Source: Muribaculaceae bacterium (GTDB taxonomy: Bacteria; Bacteroidota; Bacteroidia; Bacteroidales; Muribaculaceae). From it: 18,972 nucleotides of DNA. The notes under the pieces are model-generated. The model searched no databases. It saw only the letters and a list, made by a program, of their open reading frames with translations, and was not told where the DNA came from. The DNA is taken from positions 1-18,972 of the forward strand of contig JAIDBM010000339.1 of NCBI GenBank assembly GCA_029056365.1, read 5' to 3'. Made by a program: the position numbers and the translations under genes. Positions 6,955 through 15,069 of the stretch are shown here, piece after piece. How positions within the stretch are numbered: position 1 is the first letter of the stretch; every line of letters starts with the position of its first letter.

Positions 6955-7956
6955 ATGGACAATACACCTTATCGCCGTGAGTCGGCGGAGAAGACTACAG
7001 AAGCCCAGCCGGTGCAGCCGGAGCGCGAGAAGCAGCCGTTTACCCAGAGTTCGTTGTTCTGGGTTCTTATCGGGGTTGGAATCGTGATTATTGTGTTGGG
7101 TGTCTGGATGCTGATAAAGTCGTCGTCCGACTCCAGACGTCAGGCCGAGGAAGCCATGAAGGCTAAAGAAGAAGCCGAACTCGCTCTCGAGCAGCAGGCC
7201 CTGCAGTTTGAATACGAGAGTCTGAACCGTGAATTCGACGAGTTCGAATCGCAGCGCCTGCAGATTACAAACGACTCGCTGAAGCTGGCGCTTGAAGAAA
7301 AATACAACACCGCCCGTATGGAGGTGGAGCGGCTTCAGAGAGAACTCAAGGACACTAAAAACAAGTCGGCGGCCGAGATTGCGAAGCTAAAGAACGAAAT
7401 CGACACCTTAAGGGCGCTGTTGAAACATTATGTAGAGGAAATCGACCGTCTGAACAAAGAGAACCAGGCCTTGCGCGAGGAAAACGCTCAGATCAAGGAC
7501 CAGAACCAGCAGCTGCAGTCGCAGGTGAGCAGCACGGCCGAACGTAACCGGCAGCTCAGCCAGGATATGGAGCGGGCGTCGAAGCTGAATGTAAACGGAG
7601 TAGGACTGCAGCCTCTGAATAAAAAAGGCAAAACCGAGAAAAATGTGAAGAAGGCCCGGCAGTTCGCGGTTAACTTCACCGTGCTCAAGAATGTGTCGGC
7701 CTCAGTGGGTGAAAAGACATTCTATGTGCGTATAACCACTCCCAGCGCCGATCTGTTGGGCGGAGGCGGAAGCTTCAGTTTCGAGGGCAGTCAGGTGCCG
7801 TATACCGCCAAGCGCACTATCGAGTATGGCGGCGATGATGTTCCGGTGACCATATATTACGACTGTGCCAACAACACATTGAGCGGAGGCGCATACACTG
7901 TTGAAGTATTCACCGACGGATACAGGGTAGGTCGCGCGACAGTCAATCTAAAATAA
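6955..7956 (+). CDS. Membrane-anchored coiled-coil protein with a C-terminal beta-rich domain, function unknown
   Basis: A 333-residue protein without a known function. A charged N-terminus (residues 1-33) leads to one membrane helix at about 34-54 (LFWVLIGVGIVIIVLGVWML). Residues about 60-210 are rich in Glu, Lys, Gln and Arg with heptad spacing and are almost certainly a long coiled coil (for example LKNEIDTLRALLKHYVEEID). After a basic hinge (NKKGKTEKNVKKAR) comes a domain at about 225-333 that looks like a beta sandwich, with FAVNFTVLKNVSASVGEKTF, YVRITTPSADLLGGGGSFSF and YTVEVFTDGYRVG. The orientation with the coiled coil in the periplasm is likely but not proven. Similar anchor-coil-C-domain proteins are common in Bacteroidetes and are sometimes misnamed SMC-like. 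It has its own strong promoter. Confidence 0.85.
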   Translation: MDNTPYRRESAEKTTEAQPVQPEREKQPFTQSSLFWVLIGVGIVIIVLGVWMLIKSSSDSRRQAEEAMKAKEEAELALEQQALQFEYESLNREFDEFESQRLQITNDSLKLALEEKYNTARMEVERLQRELKDTKNKSAAEIAKLKNEIDTLRALLKHYVEEIDRLNKENQALREENAQIKDQNQQLQSQVSSTAERNRQLSQDMERASKLNVNGVGLQPLNKKGKTEKNVKKARQFAVNFTVLKNVSASVGEKTFYVRITTPSADLLGGGGSFSFEGSQVPYTAKRTIEYGGDDVPVTIYYDCANNTLSGGAYTVEVFTDGYRVGRATVNLK

Positions 7957-7973
7957 GCGGAAATCTTTTGCGC

Positions 7974-7987
7974 TTGCCCCGGGGCAA
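7974..7987. repeat. 14-bp perfect palindrome after the coiled-coil gene
   Basis: TTGCCCCGGGGCAA begins 18 bases after the stop at 7956. It can fold as a short GC hairpin and may mark the end of that message, but no T-tract follows on the plus strand. Confidence 0.3.
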
Positions 7988-8000
7988 TGACGGCATCAGC

Positions 8001-8040
8001 AACCCTGGCGATGACATTTAATGTTGAACCGGCTCTAAAA
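8001..8040 (+). repeat. Interspersed repeat copy 1
   Basis: This 40-bp stretch, ending 13 bases before the mgtC-family start, matches 35 of 40 bases of the copy at 18101-18140. Shared core bases are CCTGGCG, TGACATTTA and GAACCGGCTCTAAAA. It lies between genes. Confidence 0.75.
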
Positions 8041-8053
8041 CAACGTTGGTATT

Positions 8054-8776
8054 ATGACATTCTGGCAGGATATATATCAGGCCGTAAACGGCATAGAGGT
8101 GACAACGGTGGGCAGCATCTACAAGCTGCTGCTCAGTATGGTTCTTGGCGCGGTGGTCGGATTCGAACGCAAGCGCAAGGGGCAGAGTGCCGGAGTGCGT
8201 ACGTTTTCGCTCATAGCCATGGGAGCTACCCTGGCCATGTTGCTGAGCATCTATGTGCCTCAGGAATATATGGGCCTGAAGAACGGCGACCCGGGGCGTA
8301 TTGCAGCGCAGGTGGTTACCGGAATCGGTTTTCTCGGAGCCGGTGCCATCATACAGATGAAAGGTTCGGTACGCGGACTTACCACAGCGGCGGGCATATG
8401 GATGGTAGCCACCATAGGCATGGCGGTGGGAGTGGGGCTGTACTGGCTGTCGGTGGTGGCCACGCTTCTGATACTGTTCATTCTGGTGCAGCTCGAGAGC
8501 ATAGAACACCGCATGAGCACCGGAGGAGAATCGCGTATAATACGGGTGCGTGTCGGAGCCATACTGCACGACATAAGCGGCTACCGCAAGGTGCTGCGCA
8601 ACCATCATATCCAGCTGAGCAACTTCTATGTGGAATATAACTATGAGGCCAACACCACATCGCTGAATCTGGTGATTCTGGCCCATAAAAGCATAGACTA
8701 TATAAAACTATTCGATGAACTGAGCCGTGAGCATCCCACACAGGCTATTACACTGGCCAATCAGCTGAGTATCTGA
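8054..8776 (+). CDS. MgtC/SapB family membrane protein
   Basis: A 240-residue inner-membrane protein of the MgtC/SapB family. The family signatures are present: LLLSMVLGAVVGFERKRKGQ, AGVRTFSLIAMGATLAML, TGIGFLGAGAIIQ, and VRGLTTAAGIWMVATIGMAVG. Four to five helices occupy roughly residues 20-155, followed by a cytosolic C-terminal domain of about 85 residues with an ACT-like appearance (RIIRVRVGAILHDISGYRKV onward). MgtC of pathogens helps survival at low Mg2+ and inhibits F-type ATP synthase; in commensals the role is less clear, so this function is only a family inference. ATG 8054 is the first good start after the repeat element. The gene sits 46 bp before a cation:proton antiporter gene, suggesting shared ion homeostasis. 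Confidence 0.93.
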   Translation: MTFWQDIYQAVNGIEVTTVGSIYKLLLSMVLGAVVGFERKRKGQSAGVRTFSLIAMGATLAMLLSIYVPQEYMGLKNGDPGRIAAQVVTGIGFLGAGAIIQMKGSVRGLTTAAGIWMVATIGMAVGVGLYWLSVVATLLILFILVQLESIEHRMSTGGESRIIRVRVGAILHDISGYRKVLRNHHIQLSNFYVEYNYEANTTSLNLVILAHKSIDYIKLFDELSREHPTQAITLANQLSI

Positions 8777-8822
8777 CGGGTATTCCTGCTGCTATGTAGA
8801 ACGGCAAAAAAACAAGAAGAAA

Positions 8823-11036
8823 TTGAATATAGAAGGACTGATAACCGATCTTGCGTTCATACTGCTGTTGGGCGCGTTTGTTACTGTATTGTTCAAATGG
8901 ATAAGGCAGCCGGTAGTGCTGGGTTACATAGTGGCAGGCTTCCTTGCCAGTCCTCATTTCGAATATCTTCCGTCGGTCACAACCGAGGCCAATATCGACT
9001 TCTGGGCTGAAATAGGCATAGTGGTGCTACTGTTCAGTCTCGGCCTTGAATTCAGTTTCAAGAAACTGCTCAACAGTGGCGGCAGCGCTGTGGTTACGGC
9101 GCTTATAATAGTAGCCGGCATGATGTGTGCCGGTTTTGCCATCGGACATGTGTTGGGATTCAACACAATAAACAGCCTTTTTCTCGGTGGCATGCTTTCG
9201 ATGTCGTCCACCACTATAATCATCAAGGCCTTCACCGATCTCGGACTTCGTCAGCGCAAATTTGCCTCGCTGGTGCTGGCGGTTCTTATAGTCGAGGATC
9301 TGTTTGCGGTGGTAATGATGGTGATATTGTCGTCGATAGCCATAAACAACAGCGTGGAGGGAACCCAGCTACTGCTCAGTGTCGGCAAGCTTGTGTTCTT
9401 TCTTGTAATGTGGTTTCTTGTGGGAGTGTATGTGCTACCGAGCATGTTCAATGCGTTCCGCCGCTTTCTCAACAGCGAGACACTGCTGGTGATAAGCATG
9501 GGACTTTGTCTGGGCATGGCGGTATTCTCGGTTTATTGCGGATTTTCGCTGGCGCTCGGGGCATTTGTCATGGGTTCGATACTTGCCGGCACAAGCTATG
9601 CCGAACGCATCGAGCATGTGGTAACACCGGTGAAAGACCTTTTTGGCGCGGTATTCTTCATATCGGTGGGCATGATGGTGCAGCCGGCCATATTGGCCGA
9701 ATACTGGCTGCCGATAATAATACTGTCGGCTGTGGTGATTACGGGAATGATAGTGTTCGGCACGTTCGGCATGCTCGTTACCGGCCAGACACTGAAAGTG
9801 GCCATACAGTCGGGCTTTTCTCTTACCCAGATAGGCGAGTTCGCATTCATCATAGCCACGCTGGGCATGAGTCTCGGCGTTCTTGAGCCGACGCTTTATC
9901 CGATCGTGGTAGCGGTGTCGGTTATAACAACCTTCACCACACCATATTTTATAAAAATGGCGGATCCGGTATATGGCTTTCTTGAGAGTCATCTGCCTGA
10001 CAGACTCCGTTTTCTTATCGACAGGTATCAGAACGAGGCCACCAAAGACGCGGCCTCGGGACACCGCTGGGGCACCGTCATACGCCGTTATGCCGCCACC
10101 ACTATAATTTACTCAATCATACTTATAGCGATAATGCTCGTAAGCCGCGACTATCTGTGGCCGTGGATCAACGGCATACTGCCGAAATGGAGCAGTTTGT
10201 CGACGGCGGTGATTACCATCATATGTATGTCGCCGTTTCTTCTTGCGCTTGTGTCGCCACCGTCGACAACAGCCAGAGGCATGGCGGCTCCAGGAGCTAA
10301 AACTCCGCGTATCGTAATAATGATATTCCGCTGGATTATTGCTTTTGTGTTTGTAATCAATGTTATAAGCCGGGCGTATTCGGCCTGGGCCGGAATATAT
10401 GTGGCTGTGACGGCCATAGTTCTCGGAGCATTGTATTTCAGCAAACGCCTGCGTGGACAGATGACCCGGATGGAGAGCAAGTTTATCGACAATCTTAACG
10501 AACGCGAGCTTCGCAGAAGCGGGCGTAAAAATCAGGTGGTAAGCGATTTGCATCAGGCCTACATGACGGTGGGCAACGGCTGCGAATTCGCCGGACAGCG
10601 GCTGTCGGACAGTAATCTGCGCAGCCGTTTCGGAGTGAATGTGGTGAGCATCCAGCGCGGTGCAAGGCTTATAGCCATACCCGGAGCGCAGCACCGCCTG
10701 TATCCCGGCGATGTGATAGGCGTGATCGGAACCGACGACCAGCTCCAGCGGATGCTGCCGGAGATTGAGACAATGCTGCCCGACACACAGTCGGATGCAG
10801 AGGTGCGTCTTACCAGTGTGCTGCTCTCCGATGATTCGCCGCTTGTAGGGGAGACACCACGCAGCAGTTCGCTTCGCGCGAGATACGATGCCATAGTAGT
10901 TGCAGTGCAACGCGACGGAGAGTATATCGATTCAGATCCGGACCTTGTGTTCGGAGTTGGCGACCTGTTGTGGCTTGTAGGTGATCCGCAGAAAACAGCC
11001 GGATTGAAGTTCAAGAGCCGATTCGATAATAAATGA
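8823..11036 (+). CDS. CPA2-family cation:proton antiporter with two TrkA_C (RCK-C) domains
   Basis: A 737-residue Kef-type monovalent cation:proton antiporter of the inner membrane. The N-terminal Na/H exchanger domain has about 12 helices, including QPVVLGYIVAGFLASP, FWAEIGIVVLLFSLGLEFSF, GGMLSMSSTTIIIKAFTDLG and VLIVEDLFAVVMMV, where the VED aspartate is the expected ion-binding residue. A second membrane block follows at about 415-545. Two tandem TrkA_C regulatory domains are at about 582-645 (GCEFAGQRLSDSNLRSRFGV) and 660-725 (DSPLVGETPRSSSLRARYDA); no full NAD-binding RCK-N domain is seen between membrane and TrkA_C parts. The start is TTG 8823 after an A/G-rich AACAAGAAGAAA; no nearby ATG preserves the family N-terminus. 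It lies 16 bp before purM and is probably cotranscribed. Confidence 0.93.
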   Translation: MNIEGLITDLAFILLLGAFVTVLFKWIRQPVVLGYIVAGFLASPHFEYLPSVTTEANIDFWAEIGIVVLLFSLGLEFSFKKLLNSGGSAVVTALIIVAGMMCAGFAIGHVLGFNTINSLFLGGMLSMSSTTIIIKAFTDLGLRQRKFASLVLAVLIVEDLFAVVMMVILSSIAINNSVEGTQLLLSVGKLVFFLVMWFLVGVYVLPSMFNAFRRFLNSETLLVISMGLCLGMAVFSVYCGFSLALGAFVMGSILAGTSYAERIEHVVTPVKDLFGAVFFISVGMMVQPAILAEYWLPIIILSAVVITGMIVFGTFGMLVTGQTLKVAIQSGFSLTQIGEFAFIIATLGMSLGVLEPTLYPIVVAVSVITTFTTPYFIKMADPVYGFLESHLPDRLRFLIDRYQNEATKDAASGHRWGTVIRRYAATTIIYSIILIAIMLVSRDYLWPWINGILPKWSSLSTAVITIICMSPFLLALVSPPSTTARGMAAPGAKTPRIVIMIFRWIIAFVFVINVISRAYSAWAGIYVAVTAIVLGALYFSKRLRGQMTRMESKFIDNLNERELRRSGRKNQVVSDLHQAYMTVGNGCEFAGQRLSDSNLRSRFGVNVVSIQRGARLIAIPGAQHRLYPGDVIGVIGTDDQLQRMLPEIETMLPDTQSDAEVRLTSVLLSDDSPLVGETPRSSSLRARYDAIVVAVQRDGEYIDSDPDLVFGVGDLLWLVGDPQKTAGLKFKSRFDNK

Positions 11037-11052
11037 CAGAAATAACATAGAC

Positions 11053-12219
11053 ATGAATTCAAAACGCTACGATCTCAGAGGCGTGTCGGCATCCAAGGAA
11101 GATGTACACGCAGCTATCAGAAATGTCGACAAGGGACTTTACCCTACGGCATTCTGTAAAATAATTCCCGACCTTCTTGGCGGAGACCCGGAATATTGCA
11201 ATATAATGCATGCCGACGGAGCCGGAACCAAATCATCGCTTGCATATGCCTATTGGCGAGAGACGGGCGATCTGAGCGTATGGAAAGGCATTGCGCAGGA
11301 TGCGCTGATAATGAATATCGACGACCTGCTGTGTGTGGGCGCCACCGACAATATTCTTGTTTCGTCGACCATCGGACGCAACAAACAGCTTATCCCCGGC
11401 GAGGTTATTTCTGCCATCATCAACGGAACCGAAGAGCTTCTTGCCGAGCTTCGCCGGCAAGGAGTGAATGCGGTGAGCACCGGAGGCGAGACCGCCGATG
11501 TGGGCGATCTGGTGCGTACTATAATAGTCGACAGCACCGTTACATGCCGTATGCGCCGTGCCGATGTGATCGACAATGGCAACATACGTGGCGGCGATGT
11601 TATCGTCGGACTTGCCTCCTATGGCCAGGCCTCTTATGAAGACTGCTATAACGGCGGAATGGGCAGCAACGGACTTACATCGGCCCGTCATGATGTTTTC
11701 AGCAAGTATCTTGCCGAACGTTATCCCGAGACATTCGATGCGGCAGTGCCGGCCGAACTGGTGTACAGCGGCAGCCGCAGGCTCACCGACCGAATCGACG
11801 GAGTGGATATCGATGCCGGACGGCTGGTGCTTTCGCCCACACGCACATATGCGCCTGTAATCAAGAAGCTGCTCGATGAGATGCGCCCCGAAATACACGG
11901 AATGGTGCATTGTTCAGGCGGTGCGCAGACCAAGATAATGAACTTCGTGAAAGATAAACACGTTATAAAGGACAACCTCTTCCCCGTGCCGCCTCTGTTC
12001 GATCTCATTCAGCGGGAATCGGGCACCGACTGGGCCGAGATGTACAAGGTGTTCAACATGGGTCACCGCATGGAGATCTATCTTGATGCCGAGCACGCCG
12101 CAAAGGTTATCGACATAGCGGCATCGTTCGGTATCGAGGCCCGTGTGGTGGGTCGTGTCGAGGATGCCCCGTCGAACAGGCTTACCATCGTATCGGAGAA
12201 GGGTACATTCGAATATTGA
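11053..12219 (+). CDS. purM: Phosphoribosylformylglycinamidine cyclo-ligase (AIR synthase), Bacteroidetes type
   Basis: PurM closes the imidazole ring of FGAM to give AIR with ATP, step five of purine synthesis, in the cytoplasm. The 388 residues are longer than the ~345 of E. coli PurM, as I recall being usual in Bacteroidetes. The AIRS N-domain has HADGAGTKSSLAYAY (compare the DGVGTK motif), DALIMNIDDLLCVGA, and GGETADVGDLVRT. The C-domain has GDVIVGLASYGQASYE and the substrate-shielding HCSGGAQTKIMNFV. The protein diverges strongly from proteobacterial PurM, so a PurM-like paralogue is possible, but no second copy is visible. ATG 11053 is the only sensible start, and the spacing suggests an operon with the antiporter. 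Confidence 0.9.
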   Translation: MNSKRYDLRGVSASKEDVHAAIRNVDKGLYPTAFCKIIPDLLGGDPEYCNIMHADGAGTKSSLAYAYWRETGDLSVWKGIAQDALIMNIDDLLCVGATDNILVSSTIGRNKQLIPGEVISAIINGTEELLAELRRQGVNAVSTGGETADVGDLVRTIIVDSTVTCRMRRADVIDNGNIRGGDVIVGLASYGQASYEDCYNGGMGSNGLTSARHDVFSKYLAERYPETFDAAVPAELVYSGSRRLTDRIDGVDIDAGRLVLSPTRTYAPVIKKLLDEMRPEIHGMVHCSGGAQTKIMNFVKDKHVIKDNLFPVPPLFDLIQRESGTDWAEMYKVFNMGHRMEIYLDAEHAAKVIDIAASFGIEARVVGRVEDAPSNRLTIVSEKGTFEY

Positions 12220-12276
12220 ACGGGCGGATCACATACTTCCTGAGAGTCTGTTTTCCGCTGTCAAAACTCCATAGCA

Positions 12277-13671
12277 GTGAAAACTATCAGGCTCATTCTT
12301 CTCGTTCTTCTTTCCATAAGCCTGCCTGCGGCTTTCCAGAGCTGCAGGCACGGCGGTTCCGGTTCATCAGTCCGGTCGGACGGCAATGCAGTTCCGGCCG
12401 GCGATACGCTCAGAGTGGTGACTCTTTACGGTCCTACATCTTTTTTTATTTATCGTGGCGATTCGCTCGGCTACGATTATACCCTCGCACAGCAGTTTTG
12501 CCAAGCGAAAGGGCTTGAGATGAAACTCACCGCAGTGAAGTCGCTCGGACGTGCGATTGAGCTGGTCGACTCCGGCAAGGCCGATCTCATTGCTTACGAG
12601 GTGCCTATAACGGCTCATTATAAGGAACTCGTAAAGGCTTGTGGCCCTGAAAACTACACCCGACAGGTGCTGGTTCAGGGAAAAGTGAAGGGCAAGGCGC
12701 CGATAAGCGATGTGACACAGCTGGTGGGAAAGACTGTTTATGTGGAGAAAGATTCGAAATATCTGCGCCGGATGCAGAATCTTAACGAGGAACTCGGCGG
12801 AGGAATCGACATAAAGGAAATCGACACCGACACTCTTATTACGGAAGACCTCATAGAAATGGTATCGGACGGCAAAATACCTCTGACAGTGGTCGACAGC
12901 GATGTGGCCATGCTGAACGAGACATATTTTCACGACCTCGACATCTCGCTGGACCTTAGCGCCGAACAGCGCCAGTCGTGGGCTGTGGCCAGGAACAACC
13001 AGGCTCTCGCCGATGAGATAAACGAATGGTTCGCTACCGATGAACAGAAACAGGCCAACGACGAATTGCTCAAGCGCTATTTCGAACAGAGCAAGTCGTT
13101 TCCGAAGGTCCGGTTCAATTTCGACAAAGGATATATATCGGATTACGACGGACTGTTCAAGAACTATGCGCCCGGTATAGGCTGGGACTGGCGGCTTCTT
13201 GCCGCGCAGGGGTATGTAGAGAGTCGGTTTAACCCGTCGGCTCGGTCGTGGGTAGGAGCACGCGGACTGATGCAGATAATGCCCAGCACCGGTCGTGGAT
13301 ACGGCCAGGGAGTGAAAAGCCTCGGCTCGCCCGGCGTTAGTGTCAGAGTGGCCACACGTCTGCTTTCCGATCTCGACAGACAGCTGCGCGACTATGTACC
13401 CAACGACAAGGAGCGTGTCAAATTCGTGATAGCGGCCTACAACTGTGGCGCCGGACATGTGTTCGATGCCATACGTCTGGCGAAGAAATACGGTATGGAC
13501 CCGCAGGTATGGGACGGAAATGTGGCAAAAGCACTGCTGATGAAAATGCAAAAAAAATACTATAACGACGATGTGGTACGTTATGGATATGCACGCGGAT
13601 CTGAAACAGTGAGCTATGTGAAGCAGATAATGGCCTTTTACGAACATGCCAAGCGCGTGATTCCGATGTAG
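12277..13671 (+). CDS. MltF-like lytic transglycosylase lipoprotein (SBP_bac_3 plus SLT domains)
   Basis: A 464-residue envelope enzyme that would cleave peptidoglycan glycan strands with 1,6-anhydro product formation. The start is GTG 12277; the signal peptide MKTIRLILLVLLSISLPAAF ends at QSC with lipid Cys 23. Residues about 45-265 resemble a family 3 solute-binding domain (LRVVTLYGPTSFFIYRGDSL, GYDYTLAQQFCQAKGLEM, LGRAIELVDSGKADLIAYEV), the regulatory domain of MltF. Residues about 290-420 are the SLT domain, with catalytic Glu 315 in GYVESRFNPSARSWVGARG, followed by LMQIMPST and AAYNCGAGH. It is probably anchored in the outer membrane facing the periplasm. It follows purM by 57 bp with no promoter consensus seen, so readthrough is possible. 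Confidence 0.93.
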   Translation: MKTIRLILLVLLSISLPAAFQSCRHGGSGSSVRSDGNAVPAGDTLRVVTLYGPTSFFIYRGDSLGYDYTLAQQFCQAKGLEMKLTAVKSLGRAIELVDSGKADLIAYEVPITAHYKELVKACGPENYTRQVLVQGKVKGKAPISDVTQLVGKTVYVEKDSKYLRRMQNLNEELGGGIDIKEIDTDTLITEDLIEMVSDGKIPLTVVDSDVAMLNETYFHDLDISLDLSAEQRQSWAVARNNQALADEINEWFATDEQKQANDELLKRYFEQSKSFPKVRFNFDKGYISDYDGLFKNYAPGIGWDWRLLAAQGYVESRFNPSARSWVGARGLMQIMPSTGRGYGQGVKSLGSPGVSVRVATRLLSDLDRQLRDYVPNDKERVKFVIAAYNCGAGHVFDAIRLAKKYGMDPQVWDGNVAKALLMKMQKKYYNDDVVRYGYARGSETVSYVKQIMAFYEHAKRVIPM

Positions 13672-13714
13672 GAAAAACTGGATAAACAATTACATTTAAT
13701 TAAAACACAGCACT

Positions 13715-14260
13715 ATGAAGAAAACTTATTTAAGCGTGGCATTGGTTTGCCTCCTTGGCGGCTCGATGCTCTTCAGCAGCTGCATAGGCAGTTTCTCGCT
13801 TACCAACAAACTGCTTGCGTGGAACAAGACAGTAGGCAATAAATTTGTGAACGAACTTGTGTTCTTCGCATTCTGGGTCCTCCCGGTGTATGAGGTGTCG
13901 GCTCTGGCCGATGTGCTTGTGCTCAACTCTATTGAGTTCTGGAGCGGCAGCAATCCGGTTGCCAAGGGCAAGAAGGTGATAGAGGGCCAGGAAGGCCGTT
14001 ATCTCGTGGAATGCGACGGCAAGGGTTATACCGTTACTTCCGAGACCGACGGTTCGGTTGTGCGTCTCGATTTCGATACCTCAGACCGCAGCTGGAGCTA
14101 TACCATAGGCGAGGAAAGCCACAAGATATTCGCTTTTGTCGACGACACTCATGTGAGCATGCCTCAGCCCGACGGCAGCTATCGCACCGTGGAACTGAGC
14201 GATGCCGGACTTTATGCCTATCAGCAGATTGCCACCGGTTCGCAGTTTGCAATGCGTTGA
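13715..14260 (+). CDS. DUF3332 family lipoprotein
   Basis: A 181-residue lipoprotein: signal peptide MKKTYLSVALVCLLGGSMLF and lipobox FSSC with Cys 23. The next segment, IGSFSLTNKLLAWNKTVGNK followed by FVNELVFFAF, is the hallmark of the DUF3332 family, which is common in Bacteroidetes and in some proteobacteria and has no known function. The middle holds two hydrophobic stretches (ELVFFAFWVLPVYEV and ALADVLVLNSIEF) and the C-terminal half is a beta-rich, charged domain. ATG 13715 is clear. It lies 43 bp after the transglycosylase and ends before a strong hairpin between convergent genes. I saw only a near match to a -7 box (TACATTTA, 13691-13698). Confidence 0.9.
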   Translation: MKKTYLSVALVCLLGGSMLFSSCIGSFSLTNKLLAWNKTVGNKFVNELVFFAFWVLPVYEVSALADVLVLNSIEFWSGSNPVAKGKKVIEGQEGRYLVECDGKGYTVTSETDGSVVRLDFDTSDRSWSYTIGEESHKIFAFVDDTHVSMPQPDGSYRTVELSDAGLYAYQQIATGSQFAMR

Positions 14261-14276
14261 ACCTTGTCATAACCAA

Positions 14277-14312
14277 ACAGCCGGCCTGCGGAATTTTCCG
14301 CAGGCCGGCTGT
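14277..14312. terminator. Perfect 17-bp-stem hairpin between convergent genes
   Basis: The arms at 14277-14293 and 14296-14312 are perfectly complementary around a TT loop, starting 17 bases after the DUF3332 stop and 26 bases from the stop of the minus-strand barrel gene. Flanks are only weakly T-rich (TTTGGTT on the minus strand), so it may act as a shared terminator or as a block to readthrough and 3' exonuclease. Confidence 0.65.
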
Positions 14313-14337
14313 GCTGTATCGGTATGGCGTGCGATGC

Positions 14338-15069
14338 CTACTTGATCCGGAACCAGTAGCCGAGTGTAAATTCAAGGCTCATGCAGCGGGAGGCGCTGAA
14401 TGTGTCGCTGACCTTGGCCGGAAATATGTTGCCGAGACCGTAGTAGAACCGGGCTTCAAGCGATATTGAGTTTCGCGGATTAAGATAGAACTCACCGCCG
14501 GCTCCGGCTGTGATGCCGTAGTCGAAACGGTTGCTGATTTCCATTGTCAGCTGTTCGGTCATGCGTGCCCGTTCAGGCCAGTGGGGCGATGAGGTAGGAT
14601 TCGCATAATCGAAATTGCTTGAAATGTTGCTTGAAATCATATAACTTGCTTCCGGACCGGCATTGAAGAAGAACTTCATTCGCCGTGTGCCGAAATATAT
14701 ATGAGTCATTACCGGAAGGTTGATATATGTAATCGACCGTTTGTACATCAGAGGATTGCGTTCGCCGTTCGGGTCGGAGAAATTTTCACTCCATCCGCGC
14801 TGGTTCCAACCGAGTTCCGCTATGAGTCCGAATATTTTTTCTTCGGTATAGCGGAAGGTCACGGCGCCTGCGGTTCCCTGGAGCCAGTTTTGTCGCACCG
14901 ATGGCGACAGCGATATGCGCGACAACGATGCACCGGCTCTTGCTCCCAGTGATATGCGGGGTTTGTAGTGAGTTTCGGCCGATGCGGAAACTGCACATGC
15001 CGCAATCAGTATGAGTGCTGTTAAGAAGCCGTGTTTCAGTTTATTGAAGGCGGTCGGTATGTATGCCAT
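14338..15069 (-). CDS. PorT-family outer membrane beta-barrel protein
   Basis: A 243-residue outer membrane protein. A signal peptide with a hydrophobic core (GFLTALILIAACAVSASA, cleavage after about residue 31) is followed by alternating strands such as PRISLGARAGASLSRISLS, GLIAELGWNQRGW, YINLPVMTHIYF, and MKFFFNAGPEASYMI, ending YWFRIK with an even-spaced hydrophobic pattern. This is the OMP_b-brl_2/PorT pattern, with ~8 strands. PorT of Porphyromonas takes part in type IX secretion, but most homologues are of unknown function, so that role is not implied. ATG 15069 overlaps the end of the upstream LysM gene by 29 bp, implying translational coupling in the hisS operon. Confidence 0.88.
   Translation of the reverse strand: MAYIPTAFNKLKHGFLTALILIAACAVSASAETHYKPRISLGARAGASLSRISLSPSVRQNWLQGTAGAVTFRYTEEKIFGLIAELGWNQRGWSENFSDPNGERNPLMYKRSITYINLPVMTHIYFGTRRMKFFFNAGPEASYMISSNISSNFDYANPTSSPHWPERARMTEQLTMEISNRFDYGITAGAGGEFYLNPRNSISLEARFYYGLGNIFPAKVSDTFSASRCMSLEFTLGYWFRIK

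Noticed and set aside
7987..8640. Plus-strand open frame starting in repeat copy 1 and overlapping mgtC in another frame
   Set aside because: After the repeat it only shadows the MgtC family gene and is Arg/His/Gly/Ser-rich.
12367..13689. Minus-strand open frame (440 codons) opposite the lytic transglycosylase
   Set aside because: The plus frame has a lipoprotein signal and both MltF domains; the antisense product has no coherent domain.
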